A stretch of DNA of 64,000 nucleotides from Phoronis australis (Eukaryota; Phoronida; Phoronidae). A program made the position numbers and the translations under genes. A model generated the notes under the pieces. That model was not told where the DNA came from. It did no database searches and saw only the letters and a list, made by a program, of their open reading frames with translations. The stretch is taken from the NCBI GenBank assembly GCA_002633005.1, contig NMRA01000505.1, positions 172,580 to 236,579 on the forward strand. The letters run 5' to 3'. Below, piece after piece: positions 1 through 42,116 of this stretch (position 1 is its first letter; each line of letters begins with the position of its first letter).

Positions 1-1028
1 GTGTTGCTGTGTTGCAAAATCTCTTATCCTGGGCCGATTTGAAAAATTCAAAGTTGTACTCATATTTGTTTTCGCTCCTCTTTTCAAATATTACAGTAAA
101 AACTACGTAAAACTCTCACCATAAAAAGTACAGTCTGCTAGCTAGATTGTAATCAGCTGATCATATCCGCATGAGCGAAGCCAATTATCCTCGCTCGTGA
201 CTCGATGACTAGAGCAGCCTGGCGGCATCCCTTTGATCGTGAGCCGAGTGCGACTCAGCCAAGGTGGATAAATACGGTCTAGTTCAATTTTCCATACCCC
301 GCCGTTTACCTTAACCACTGGGGTTAGAACCAATTTTATTTAGTGGGAATGTTCATAGCATGATAATGTTGAAGTGTGATTTTGGCTAGATTTTCTTCAC
401 AATATTGCCATGATTTACTGTTTTTTATGAAATAAAACCACAGTTTGTCAACTCCATATGACAGTAGTGTTTTTGTTGATTTTTTTCATTGAATAACATA
501 TAATGATTTTCTAATCAAACTCGTTAAAAAAATTCTTCAGTTTGGGACAAGTATAGTTGCTGATATTGTTGTTCTTTCAAAAGTTAAGTTGGTGTCTGGA
601 AAATCATTGAGTAGGTACATCGATTCTTTTACCTCCTTGAGGTATTTGACAAAATATAATTCCACTGGCCTGACATGATATTGTGTCCACAACTTGAGAA
701 TTTACATTTGTAGTTTTCAAGTTCTTGAAGTACACTTATTAAGGAACTGTTCAATTTTTTGAAAAATGATAAATCAATGCATTTTTTTAACACAAAATGC
801 CTCATAAAAAGCATAATTTTTTTTTATGTGTTGCTCATCTAAGTAGAATGTTTTTCACTTTGTTGCACATCAGTGTAAAAAACTCAAACTTTAGTATTAG
901 GGTTCGTAGTGAGTGTTTAAGAGTAATTACGGGACAAGGCAGTCTGAATCATTTGGTGTACAACAAATATATTATGACACTGTGCATTGGTATGTTAATT
1001 TTCTTACATGTCTTTTTTATATTTTCAG
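1..1028. other. AT-rich sequence, no gene recognised
   Basis: I see no conserved protein, RNA gene or clear repeat here. Short ORFs exist on both strands but lack family motifs. The end of the stretch (about 1005-1028) is T-rich and finishes in a plausible 3' splice site leading into the exon-like block that follows. Confidence 0.5.
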
Positions 1029-1208
1029 AGTGCCTCCAAAAAAAGTTGTCAGCTCCATCTCAATTTGGCAAAGCGAGACAGTTCCTGCAAGAGAACTTCA
1101 ATTCTGTTCCCAGTGAAAACATGAAAAATGGATATGCCCTCTATGTGTTCTCACAGTGCAACAAATCACTGACTGAGATAGTGTCAACTTTAAAGCGTGA
1201 ACTTATTG
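1029..1208 (+). CDS. Possible orphan exon, unknown protein
   Basis: A 180-base block is open in one frame between a good acceptor (pyrimidine-rich tract then CAG at 1026-1028) and a donor (GTAATT from 1209). It starts and ends in the same splice phase (2 + 177 + 1 bases), so it would be a symmetric phase-1 exon. The peptide (for example GKARQFLQENFNSVPSE, then ALYVFSQCNKSLTEIV) has the look of a folded helical protein, but I recognise no family. No partner exon was found. It may be an exon of an unknown gene or of a decayed transposon gene. Confidence 0.3.
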
Positions 1209-1408
1209 GTAATTGGAAAATGACTAGAAGCAATATATCAACTCGCTGGTGAATAGGTCACTAAAGAGTATCAATCAGTTTCAAATGAAAGAAGCATGTC
1301 CCAGTTTTAAGTGTGCGAAGAGTTGTTTCCTCTCGTTCCTGAACCCAGTGAAGAACATGTGTTGCGCGGTTGCTGACCCTCACCATGAACCTGTATTTCC
1401 TGAGCTGA

Positions 1409-1696
1409 CGACCAGAGCTTGAAGCTGGCCCTTCAGTTGAATCAGAGCCATCCACCTCAACACCATCCTCTAAGCGAGAAGCCCTAACACCTACGAAACA
1501 AAAACTAAAGAGACGGCTACAGTATGTTTCGATGGAAAAGAAAACCATTCATGATCTCAAGTCTTCACTGAAGTCTGCAAAAGCATGTCAGATCAAACAT
1601 TTGACACAGCAGATAAAGCGCCAGAAAGTTACCACTGAACAAAAGAAAAAAGGAATCGGTTTGTGTGCCCCCAAGGGTATCTTTAGAGTTCATTGA
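1409..1696 (+). pseudogene. Lysine-rich coiled-coil ORF remnant, possibly transposase-derived
   Basis: This frame is open from 1409 to a TGA at 1694-1696. It encodes a Ser/Thr/Pro-rich stretch (ESEPSTSTPSSKRE) followed by a basic heptad-like segment (KQKLKRRLQ, then IKHLTQQIKRQK). In THAP-type transposases a similar low-complexity linker and basic coiled coil follow the N-terminal zinc finger, so a transposase remnant is a reasonable guess. No zinc-finger or catalytic residues are visible, there is no start codon in context, and the 3' end runs into satellite-like sequence. Confidence 0.28.
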
Positions 1697-1850
1697 TGGA
1701 TTTTCATGAATCTTGGTAGTTAGGTTTCTATTAAGGAGACTACAATGCATTCCCATTTTCAGACATATTTGATGTATTCTGCATTACCTAAATTTTCTAG
1801 TGCATTTGCTCCATCCGCATTGCACCCCCTAGTGGGATTAAAATAATGAC
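1660..1850 (+). repeat. Partial stray monomer of the ~460-bp CTAGTGG satellite
   Basis: The order of landmarks (GTATCTTTAGAG, GATTTTCATGAA, a TTAGG-TTCTATTA block, CCCATTTTCAGACA, then CCCCCTAGTGGG) matches the monomers at 19.3-20.0, 25.9-26.9 and 30.1-32.4 kb. It is a single diverged copy outside the arrays, in the same orientation. Confidence 0.55.
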
Positions 1851-3186
1851 GATCAGTGTATCTGTGCGATGCACTTAGTGTGCCTTTGTATTTGTTACAG
1901 ATGGACTTTTGAACCTCTGGATAGTCTTGTTGCCGGTCAAGCAAAAATTTGTTCTTACTTAAAGTTGAACGAATCTCGTTTTGGTTTCATTTATCTTGTA
2001 AAATTGTATTACTACAACTACTTTTCTGTTATGGGTGGCAGCCATCTTGGCAGCCATTCTGTACAAAATAAACATGTATGCATAACACAATTGTATGATA
2101 TCCTTGCAGTTCATAAAAACACCTTTAATATTCATATATTACGTGTACATCATGGTTGCTGAATCAATCTCTTCTTGTGGTCGTTAATGCAGTAATGTTG
2201 GCAGCCATTTTGGCAGCTATTGCGGAAATGCCGAAAATATTGCCTAAACATGCTTTTCACCATTCTCTTCAAAAAAGCAATGAAAAGACCTATCATTAGG
2301 TATATCACACCATATAGTTCGTTAATGGTATATTACACCATATAGTTCATTAATGTAAAACAATAAGACGTTTTTGCAGTCATAATGGTGGCCATATTGT
2401 CCGCCATTTTGGAATTTGGAATTTTTTGTTGTCTTAAGAATGTTTCTCACCAAGTAAATGCTAGGATTATCATATCCTGAAATTTTCATGTTGTTATTAA
2501 AAGTATTGAGGAAGTTATTGTGAAAAAAATAATTTTGGGTCACATAAATGCGCCTTAATTCCCATGTATTCAGTGGACTAAAAAAAGGGCTAATTATCGC
2601 TCTTCAAACGTTCATAAAAAGTCAACGGCTCAACGGATTTTGTTAATTTTTTTTGTTTGAATTTGTTTTTGATGTTTTTTTAAATCAATGCATTTTTAAA
2701 TATTAAATAAGAATTTGAATTTTTTTGTCACGTCCCTACTTTAATCAGAAGTAGCACACGAAGGAGTTCCAGTACAAACGATGGCAGAGCCTTACCCATC
2801 GTTACACATTTTGGGTGCTAGATCCCTCTGACAATTGACAACATGTGCTAAGGTGGTGATAAGATTTGGCCCTTGTTTTGTGTGTTTTGTGCATGCCCTC
2901 ACAAGGACATTTATGTATGAAAACCTCTTTCAAACACAACTCTGTGTTACGGTTTTACGTGGGTTTATTCTAGAAATCTACAAGATACATCTATTCACTA
3001 TGCTGTCTAACTCTCAACTGAAGACTTGTTTGTCAGAACTAAAGATCATATGCTCATGAGTCATAATCAGATTTCAGAGAATTGTTTTGCACAACTTACA
3101 CAATCTATGATTCTAGCTACCAGTGCCATATAAGGTTATGTTTTGGACTCTGCAAGTTTAATGAAAACCACGAACATAACAATTTA
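1851..3186. other. No gene recognised; clustered GCCAT motifs
   Basis: No gene is recognisable. Between about 2035 and 2415 there are repeated GCCATNTTGG-type motifs (two near 2040-2060, one or two near 2200, two near 2390-2410), which resemble the YY1 core. They look like copies of a short dispersed repeat rather than a promoter. The rest is A/T-rich. Confidence 0.45.
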
Positions 3187-4113
3187 GGCAATGACCATCG
3201 CCTCTGTTGGCCCGAAACAGAGGCGATGTAGAGGCTATAGGCGCTCTGTACGCCGGAAGCTTTACGGCGAATTATGCTTCGCACCGACTAAACCATCAAA
3301 GTCACGTTGTTATAAATACCTTTTGCGCATAGATGAACACCTGAGGAGGTTGTCGATGTGTTTAATTCCTTCCAACACGAACAAATACTCCCATTATCAA
3401 ACTTTTTCTTCGAGCAGTCCCTATTTCAGTTCCCAAAATCGTGAAATCAACATTTTCATTTTTTTAACCAGGCCGAAGGTCAGAAGTTGCGGACCTACCG
3501 GCGAACTTTGAAAGCTGAAGTTCGCGTACGTGCTGTCGGGAACCAGCCGTGCATTTGCCGTGTTGTTAAACATTAAAATGTCAAATATGTGCACAAAGAC
3601 TATTAAATGTCATATCAACAGCATTTATTTTTATCAAATACAAACAATAATTCATTGAAATACAATCAGTTTCAAGTAACGCCAATTAAAGACAAGTATA
3701 AGTGGTGGAATTTTGGAAACGAACATTTGACTGACAAGACCGCAATGGCTCACCTTTGGCCTATTTAAAGATTGAGGTCATGAAGTCACATCACCTAGCG
3801 AGCGCGCTAAAAATTGGAGCGTGCACAGTATAAAAATGGTGAGTTCACGATTTTGGGAACTGAAATAGGGACTGCTCGAAGAAAAAGTTTGATAATGGAA
3901 GTATTTGTTCGAGTTGGAAGGAATTAAACACACCAACAACCTCCTCAGGTGTTTCTCTATGTGCAAAAGGTATTTATAACAACGTGAATTTGATGGTTTA
4001 GTCAGTGCGAGCATGGTGCGAGGCATAATTCGCCGAAAAGCTTCCGGCGTACAGAGCGCCTATAGCCTCTGCATCGCCTCTGGTTCGGGTCAACAGAGGC
4101 GATGGTCATTGCC
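3187..4113. mobile_element. Fold-back DNA transposon with ~270-bp inverted arms
   Basis: The left arm (3187 to about 3450) and right arm (about 3840 to 4113) are near-perfect reverse complements, starting GGCAATGACCATCGCCTC and flanked by TA on both sides (3185-3186 and 4114-4115). The middle ~390 bp is unrelated and has no transposase ORF. Each arm also contains its own hairpin (left arm: 12-bp stem at 3197-3208 with 3216-3227). TA target duplication and long arms suggest a non-autonomous Tc1/mariner-type or fold-back element; the superfamily is an inference. Confidence 0.8.
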
Positions 4114-4434
4114 TAAAGGACATTTTGTGATGACCAGTGTCCATGCCCCTGTGGTTAGGTCAGCACCACCCTGGGTATTTTCTAACTTTTCATTACATGT
4201 TGCTCTCAGCTCACTGGTGGTTTCATCTCCACCTAGCAATTTTGCATGTGTTCCCTATTCAATGCTCAAGGCTAGTAGAAATGCAGGCAATTGTTTTGTG
4301 CAGTGGGTGTTACACATTCAAGTAAGAAGAAGAAAAGGCAATTCATAACTGCCACAACATTGTAATCCATTCTGATGCACTATCACATATAATTTTAGAA
4401 CATTCCATTATTTCACAGTGATATGCTGGTTCAG

Positions 4435-4639
4435 GGTAAACTTCCCACTCTCCCACTATAATCAGCAATAGTTACAAGTCAGTTGCTAATGTGACATGTC
4501 AGTACACGGTAGACTCCTCACTCTCCCACTATAATCAGCAATAGTTACAAGTCAGTTGCTAATGTGACGTGTCAGTACACGGTAGACTCCTCACTCTCCC
4601 ACTATAATCACCAATAGTTACAAGTCAGTTGCTAATGTG
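4435..4639. repeat. 73-bp tandem repeat, ~2.8 copies
   Basis: The motif CTCCCACTATAATCA begins at 4450, 4523 and 4596, a spacing of exactly 73 bases. The copies differ by only a few bases, so the expansion looks recent. No coding content. Confidence 0.9.
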
Positions 4640-5884
4640 TAGAATAGATGACAACTTATAAAACAAAACTCATAGATATAGATTTGAGACCCTGTGGCTG
4701 CATGACTGATCATGTCTGTAATACCGGTCATATTGACCCTTGGCCATGGATACGTTTTTCTAAAATTATCTCTGCGATTGTTCGGGTGACTGACATGTTG
4801 ACATTTTGATTTGGAATACATGGACGGCAAATATCCAAAATAGCTGACAATCACGTCATTAATCATAGTCCTTCCGCCAGCAGCCTGGATGTGCAACAGG
4901 CCTTAAGCCTACACTGCAGACGACAGTGGCACAGGGATTGCGGTCCACTTGTCTTCCAACTGTGTGCACAGAACACACCAAATAAAAGACAATGTATCAT
5001 ATTACTGAGTATTGGATAAGAAATAATCCTTACTTTTATGGATCCTTAGGAAAAATTACAGTTCTGGTGTTTTCGTGGATGAATTTGTGCAATTTATTGC
5101 TCTGCAAATGGTGCCCTTCGCCGCTGTTCTAGCACTTCGTACTTGACCGTTGCTTATTCGCTACTTGGCGGCGCTGGTAGTAGTGATAACAGCAAACTCA
5201 TAAGTGAACAATCCTATTGTACAATACTCCTTGACTAGAGTGCCTTCACAGGGAGCAGATAAAGGTCCTAGGGGTCCGAGTCTCAAGTCAGGGCAGAAAT
5301 GTTATGCTCGTTAGATCATGTGATGTGGCCACAGGTGGTGTGCGCATTAGACTGGGTACTCAAATTGTGTAGCACTTTGGGCATTATAACTCATTATACA
5401 AATAAGGTGAATTGGAAAACCAACATAATGCACGTGGCAGTGCTTGTTTACTTCACCAAGCTCCTACAGGAGGGAGCATCAGGAATGCTCTGGAAATGAG
5501 GCATCTATTAGAAAGTTTGTGTATTGAAGTTTTTGTCAAGCTAAGGTTTGAATTGGCGACCCAGCCTTGCTAGTGTGCCTTGAGTGCTTGGCATTCATTG
5601 CTTCATTCCTTATTCAGTGGCGAACTGACATTTTTTGAATGAGCCTGAGTGTTTAGGTCATCTAAATGAATTACATTGGTGTGCTGTAACTTTTAGTTAA
5701 CATGGAGGGTGAGATTGAGGATTTTGGAATCTGTCTGAGGCAGCTGCAGCAGGTGTGCACTGGATATGTTGACGAAGCCCAGGTTGGCTCTGTCTTAAGG
5801 CCCTTTGTGTTGGATGTGATGGGGAAGCTACATGTACATAAGTTAGAAATCAATAATTGCTGGAGATTCTTTTCTTCTTTTTAG
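4640..5884. other. Upstream of the first visible CLPB exon; no exon identified
   Basis: The missing 5' part of CLPB (targeting peptide and hydrophobic segment) should end in phase 1 before 5885, but I found no convincing exon here. An ORF starting at 5702 is open up to a TAG that overlaps the 3' splice site at 5882-5884, so it is read through only in unspliced RNA and is not the missing exon. No promoter could be assigned. Confidence 0.4.
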
Positions 5885-36571
<30,687 letters not shown>

Positions 36572-36750
36572 TAATACAGCTGTGAGGGAGGAAAAGTTGA
36601 CAGATATTCCACTGACATAGGCAAGTTATAAGAAAGGAGGCTTCTGACGGTCTAAGTACCAGCGATTTCAAATACACGGATATCCCGCTAATACGGACAA
36701 GTCAGACGAAAGGAGACCTCTGGTGATGCGGCTGTGAACAAAAAGAATTT

Positions 36751-37901
36751 ACTTTTGAAGAACACGGCTCATCAATCACGAAGTTTTTGAGACAATGCAT
36801 CTGCTTGTGTTCTATTCACAAACATGAGTTAATGGGACAATGTGACTTGTTCTGGACCATTTATTGTTTGCATTAGTCTCTTTTTGGGCTATGTGCCTGG
36901 TGCAAGCTTTGGGCAATTTGAACGTTTTAAGCCTTGAAAGCAGTTCTGGAAGTGACACGATTTGATATTTGTGGGAAGATGAAAGTAACCCTGTGTTCCT
37001 TGTGGCCACAGAAATTTGAGCATGAACTGCTTCTCTTTGACGTGCAATGTCTGCCAACAAGCTGAAGTGGCCATATACCCACCTTCATCACACATACTAT
37101 AATTTGATTTAAAACTGTCCACTGACTGCTGGCAAATAGGTCTCAATTGGTTGTGTAGTCAAATTTGAGGTAACTTTAGGGCTTTGAAAAGAACAGTTCA
37201 TTTATTCTTGACACGGAACTCTACATGTTGACTTGTCATTGTGCATTATTGTGTGCGTGCATGGTCTTAAATAGTAATGAACTGTCAACCCAGAAATCAC
37301 CTGCTTTGCTTCATGGAATGTTGGTTGATTTTTGCTTTAAGAGAAGCATTTTTGATCTGGAAATGTGAGAAATTGTAATTTATTCATGATAATCTGCCCA
37401 GCTTATTTTGACATTAAATATGTTTTATTTAACAATGTCATTTTACTGATTCAGTAATTCACAGTAGTACCAGTGTCTAGCACCAGTGACTAGCACCAGC
37501 GACACAAACAACCAACTTGGTATGGTCTTGCTTGTCTACACATCTCATTGTAATGTTCCCGGGAGCTCTGAACACGCGTCATTAGTACCCCTAGATTTGA
37601 TTCAATGCAGTGGTTCATGATCTGAAACAAAATATATTAGACAGTTATCACATATTGAACACTTGATGTGATTAATTATTTTTAGATTAAAAAAGTATAT
37701 GTATAACATTTCTTTGATCCAGTGGGTCAATTTACATTAATGTCTTTGGGATCTAGGATTTCACAAGGACGTGCTTGCAAGGTTATTTTCCCACACAGTG
37801 ATGTAATGCATAGCTTTCTGTAGAAGGAGGGTACCTGGATCAGCTTGTCGTTTTGGTTACCATGACTTCCCTACCAAAGCAGTTGTGTTTAAAGCCCGTT
37901 T
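36751..37901. other. CLPB 3' UTR and intergenic sequence
   Basis: No gene is visible. The 3' UTR probably ends near the ATTAAA at 37413. Beyond it lies A/T-rich intergenic DNA. Confidence 0.5.
37413..37418 (+). terminator. Candidate CLPB poly(A) signal ATTAAA
   Basis: ATTAAA lies ~840 bases after the stop codon and is followed by a T-rich stretch (TGTTTTATTT). Other weak signals exist, so this is a candidate only. Confidence 0.3.
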
Positions 37902-38068
37902 CAGGGCGGATCCAGGATTTTGAGTTAGGGGATCCAGGGCAGAGTATTAGCTACTATTTTGCCCGTCTGACATTCGCAGCCCCAAACTGCCTGAAATGGA
38001 ATCTGGGAGAATTTTCGGGGGGCCATGTCCCCCTTGGCCCCCCCCCCAAAAAAAAATATCCGCCTCTG
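37902..38068 (+). mobile_element. 167-bp MITE with CAGGGCGGATCCAGG ends
   Basis: Begins CAGGGCGGATCCAGGATTTT and ends ATCCGCCTCTG. Flanks CGTTT/GGTTT match at 4 of 5 bases. Closely related MITEs are at 42822-42972 and, inverted, at 55091-55252. The termini are the same type as the 0.95-kb elements at 6041 and 12462. Confidence 0.85.
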
Positions 38069-38158
38069 GGTTTACATGCCCAGCTGCTACACTTCTGATA
38101 ATTGCGATAGAAAAATTCGATCTAACTGTTGTCGTTTCGCTATTTTTACCTTGAGTGA

Positions 38159-38164
38159 TTTATT
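38159..38164 (-). terminator. Poly(A) signal AATAAA of the metallothionein-like gene
   Basis: AATAAA on the - strand begins only five bases after the stop codon at 38170-38172, giving an unusually short 3' UTR and supporting the gene model. Confidence 0.65.
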
Positions 38165-38169
38165 TGGAT

Positions 38170-38246
38170 TTACATATGTGCAGCAAACCCGCGGCCACAT
38201 CCACCATTCGATGTGCAGTCAGCACCGCAAGAAAAGGCTTGTGAAG
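38170..38246 (-). CDS. Metallothionein-like gene, last exon
   Basis: 77 bases after acceptor TTATATTTCAG, encoding SQAFSCGADCTSNGGCGRGF and AAHM before TAA. Three Cys. Confidence 0.55.
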
Positions 38247-38850
38247 CTGAAATATAATGTATAGACCAACTGTTCACTTTCGGTGGCTACATCTTTATCT
38301 CTATAATCGTTTTACAGTAAAACTATAGGTGTGAGGAACTGGCCTGTCCTCTTCAAAAGTTGGTAATCTTTAGAAGTATGAATGGCAGATTCTGATCAAG
38401 TCTGCGAGATCCTTGAAATTGAGCCAGTGTTTGATGATTGAACAGTGATTCCTGTTCCATAAAAAATAATTCGCATTTGTAGTTCTCAAACTTCGAGATG
38501 TTTTGGTTTGAAGTTTGAATCTGACTGGTTCTACTTACTTGCACATTTGCACGGCGGTGGGCAACTGCAGCCACATTCGTCTTCTTTACCATCTGCAAAA
38601 AAGAAAAAAGTAAAGATTACTTTGGTCAAAAAACGACTTCTATATTGACTCTGGATATCCTGTTTTTTCATTTTTTTGAAAATAATGGCACCCGAAAGGA
38701 ATTTGTTTCGCCATAGATTTCACTTACTTGAGTGGTGCGTGTGCTACGTACCTGATGCTCGTTGACAGGCTGGTCCACACTCACATTGTGTAGTAGTAGT
38801 GGTATTCTTAGTGCTGCAGCAGCTCCTAACTACGTTAGCCCGTGTATCCA
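38170..38850 (-). CDS. Metallothionein-like cysteine-rich gene, three 3' exons
   Basis: Three small exons (38752-38850, 38539-38592, 38170-38246) join on the - strand through two phase-1 introns with good GT-AG sites and long pyrimidine tracts. They encode 75 residues with 13 Cys: QCECGPACQ, then DECGCSCPPPCKC, then SCGADCTSNGGCG, and stop at TAA. The C-x-C clusters are the hallmark of metallothioneins, small cytosolic proteins that bind zinc, copper and cadmium through thiolates. The first exon also opens in phase 1, so at least one upstream exon with the start codon is missing. The gene is convergent with CLPB. Fewer Cys than usual at the C-terminus and a Thr run leave room for another Cys-rich family. 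Confidence 0.6.
38539..38592 (-). CDS. Metallothionein-like gene, middle exon
   Basis: 54 bases between CTTTTTTGCAG and GTAAGT, encoding GKEDECGCSCPPPCKCA. Five Cys in C-x-C spacing; the densest metal-binding-like cluster. Confidence 0.62.
38752..38850 (-). CDS. Metallothionein-like gene, first visible exon
   Basis: 99 bases between TACTGTTTTAG and GTACGT, encoding DTRANVVRSCCSTKNT, four more Thr, then QCECGPACQRAS. Phase 1 at both ends. Confidence 0.58.
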
Positions 38851-38852
38851 CT

Positions 38853-40209
38853 AAAACAGTAAATAAGAACATGCATCATATATGGTATGGGAAGCAGACT
38901 ATGACTAAATAGATAGATACCGGGAGATGGGTCTCGATGAAGCGCATTAGAAGGCGCCCCCTTGCCGCAAAAAAGTTCATCAAGCTTTTCCGCTAGAGGC
39001 GCCCTTTTTATAGAAAGGAAAACGCCAAAAATGCAAAATTTTGGATGTGATAAGGTGTATAAGATTTTTTGTGTTTCGTCTCTGCCACTTTTTACAAATT
39101 TGTTGAAATGTTAGTAATGATACAATGAATGCGATTGAGGAGGTTATAAACTGTTGGCGGAACTTTTGAGTTCCTTAGTGATTATTTTCTAGCATGTGTG
39201 CATTGAATATATTCTGAAAAGAATGGAGTACTTTTTTAAACTCTTGAGATTAATGTGCACAACAGGCAAATAACAACGTTTGTGAGACGTTTTTGATACG
39301 AAATAATGTCTTTTTTCGTTACCTTGGTAACTACAGTCTCAAAACTGGAATTAGTAATCTTTTAGGCATATTCTTCGTCTGTTAATGTTATTAAATATAA
39401 TGTTAACCAGTTTTCCAGTTTACAGAAGTGCTTTATGTAGCGATTGGAAGGATGGTTAATGCATGTTACACAAGAAGTTGGCGCAAAACTGTGTGATATT
39501 TATTTTGAAGTTAAAACCTTGCGTTCAGTTTTTACTTTTTCATTTCAACAATTTATCACACAATCTTTATCAGTTATGAAAAAATTCCAACATTAAACTC
39601 ATTCATCTGTGTTGTATCATGCTAGCGATAAAAGCACATGGACGAGTTATTCCTTATTTCTCGTGTCCTCAAGAACCGCTTCGAATTAACTATCTAACTC
39701 GTTACATTTTTTGTTAACAATGTATTCTGTCGGACAATGAATTTCTATGTGTGTCTCATATCCGATTCAGCAAACTCGCAATCTGTACGTTAAGTTGGGT
39801 TTGATCCGATGGCCTTGTCATGGCTAGCAATACCGAGCTGACGTTTGCAGTTGACTCTGAAGCTACAAACTTAGTTTGGCTTGGCCCCGCGTTGCCGACA
39901 TCCTTACAGCCGTTGGGTCAGCCGCTGTTGGAAAAAGCCGACAGTTTGACGATAATGAATTCTTTCTTACTGGTTAAAACATACATAGGCATACATCTTT
40001 ATTTAAACTCGTGCATTCATATATACAAACATTAGCCAGAGGCTAGCCGGATGAAGCAGAGTATTATTAAATTGATAACAAAATAACAAAGAGTATTTCC
40101 ATGTGCACAGGGAGTATTTACAAAAACATACATGAGGCAGTGTAATCTAGATTGCTAGGTATTGAAAGTATAGTGAGGTAAAAAAGAACTGTTTAGGTCT
40201 TATAGGTAT
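38853..40209. other. Upstream of the metallothionein-like gene; start exon not found
   Basis: The missing first exon or promoter should lie here or beyond, but no Cys-rich block ending in phase 1 was found. No other feature recognised. Confidence 0.4.
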
Positions 40210-40386
40210 AGGTATAATATGAAAGGATACACACATACGCACATATACACACGCATACGCACATACATACACACATACAGATTTACCATTAAACCAGCTA
40301 ATACATGAAAATACAATATAGTTGTAAGATGTATAAAAAAGATATTTACAATATGAAGCTGAAGCTTAGCTAATTATATATGTATG

Positions 40387-40434
<48 letters not shown>

Positions 40435-40576
40435 TATATACACACATACATAGGGGCCTACACACGCACATACATACATGCATACATACGCACAGAAATG
40501 TATAAACACACGCATATATGTACACTACACACGTGTGTTCACACACACACACACACGCTCACATATATAAAACGGC
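40210..40576. repeat. (CA)n/(TA)n microsatellite cluster at a LINE 3' end
   Basis: Runs of ACACATAC, a TA run at 40391-40426 and an AC run at 40538-40556. It directly follows the 3' end of the LINE ORF, where CR1-like LINEs often carry simple-repeat tails. Confidence 0.9.
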
Positions 40577-41563
40577 TTAAACTGAAGAAAGTAACACATA
40601 AATAGACAGGTCTGTGAGTTTCAGGATTCCATGTTTAAAAGTTTGAATTGTTTTTGCGTTTTTATGTGGTAGTCTATTGAGTTCCAGAGTTTAGGAGCTA
40701 GAACTCTAAATCTGCATGCCATATTTTGTTGTGTTGACGTTGGGAATGTAAAGATTCATCAATCCACTGAGACTTTAAGAATTGTCACGTGTTTAGAAGG
40801 TCACTGATGTATGATGGGGTTTGATGATGAAGAGCTTTGTAAGTATCAGTTTGTTGCAGGCGTCTATTGTAAAGGTAAGTTTGATTTGTTTGTATTAGTA
40901 AGTCTTAAAAGTCGATTTTGCCAGGAAATTTCTAAATGGATCTGAGTGCAGATTTGAAAGATTTTTCAAATTTGTCGGATTTTTTTTTAACAGAAATGCC
41001 AGATAATGTCACACTGGTTGTAGTAGCTATTGAGGAAAGAGCATGACGTGTGAGTTATGAGAGAGGAGACTTTTCAGTCTTCTCATAATGGCGACTTGTT
41101 TTGCAGTTTTTTTAGAGATATCTGTGTGTGTGTCAAAGAGTAACTTATTGCCTGTTTTGATGCCATAAAGGTCAACAGAGTTACTGAGTGGGATGGAGAT
41201 GGAGTTCATAGAGAAGGTCGGGTAAGAATCTGGTGTTTGTCTGGTCTGTGTAGGAGCATAGCCTGGGATTTGTCTGGGTTGATGACCATAAATTTTTTTC
41301 AAAAACCAATGCTGTTCTAGTATATTTAGGCCCGAGTTTATTGTGGATTGGAGAATCTGAATGTCGCGAGAGGCACAATAGAAATTGTTATCATCGGCAT
41401 ATAAGTGTATGACGCAGATAATTGTAAAAATATTGAAAAAGAGAGGACCTAGCAGGGAACCTTGTGGAACGCCAATACGGTGACCGGCGCCCAGTCGGAA
41501 GAAGTGTTTTGTCAAATGGCAAAGTATTTTGAAGTTGAAACTTCTACGACTTTCATGGAACAT
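40577..41563 (-). mobile_element. 5'-truncated CR1/jockey-type LINE fragment
   Basis: Read on the - strand, the reverse transcriptase motifs GVPQGSLLGPLFF and LYADDNNFY are followed by SGLNILEQ, NSVDLYGIKT and KKTAKQVAIMRRLKSLL. After frame breaks comes a C-terminal RVLAPKLWNS-type segment, ending at TAA 40577-40579. The polymerase YADD is present, but several frameshifts and a 5' truncation make it inactive. Confidence 0.88.
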
Positions 41564-42116
41564 GTAACGTGAACATTTCCATTTAACTTCTTTTGCGCTG
41601 TTTCGTTCGTATTCAGCCCGAGTTGATTACTCGTGACCATCAATTCTACCGAGTGGTGCTGTCTCCCTAGGGAGGACGATCAGGAGCATGTACCGTACTA
41701 CAATAGTGAAACAGGTCGGTACTACGTTATGTTTGGTGAATAGCCTGGCGAGCGAACACGCTCCTATACTAACGTTGAATTATATGATGACCTTGTGAAT
41801 GCCCGAGACCACCATTTCGCCGTCATGCGATGATGCCACAAAGTCGGCCGGGGAAGGAGTCACCACGGACCACGGAAACCCTAAGAAACCTGTTGGTTAC
41901 ACGTTGTTCGTGTTCGGAAACTGCAGCACGGTACTGATAATTCTCACCTGTTTCTTTCGTGCTGTTCGACATGGTAGGAAATTATTTGATGACCACTTTC
42001 TATGCAATTCACTGGCACGGGTTAAACGCAATCCGCTATCGCTATTTTCTCTACTAGGTCAAAATGAGGTCATGTTATCTGGAAAACTTTCAACGTACTG
42101 GGTGCATGGGAAATAA
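41564..42116. other. No recognised gene
   Basis: Contains a 105-codon + strand ORF (41799-42116) with no family motif and no splice context. Otherwise nothing seen. Confidence 0.4.

Noticed and set aside
5702-5884. 60-codon ORF as the missing first CLPB exon
   Set aside because: It ends in a TAG at the splice acceptor, has no targeting-peptide features, and no donor joins it in phase to 5885.
40370-40605. ORFs of repeated Tyr-Ile and Thr-His
   Set aside because: Translations of TA and CA microsatellites.
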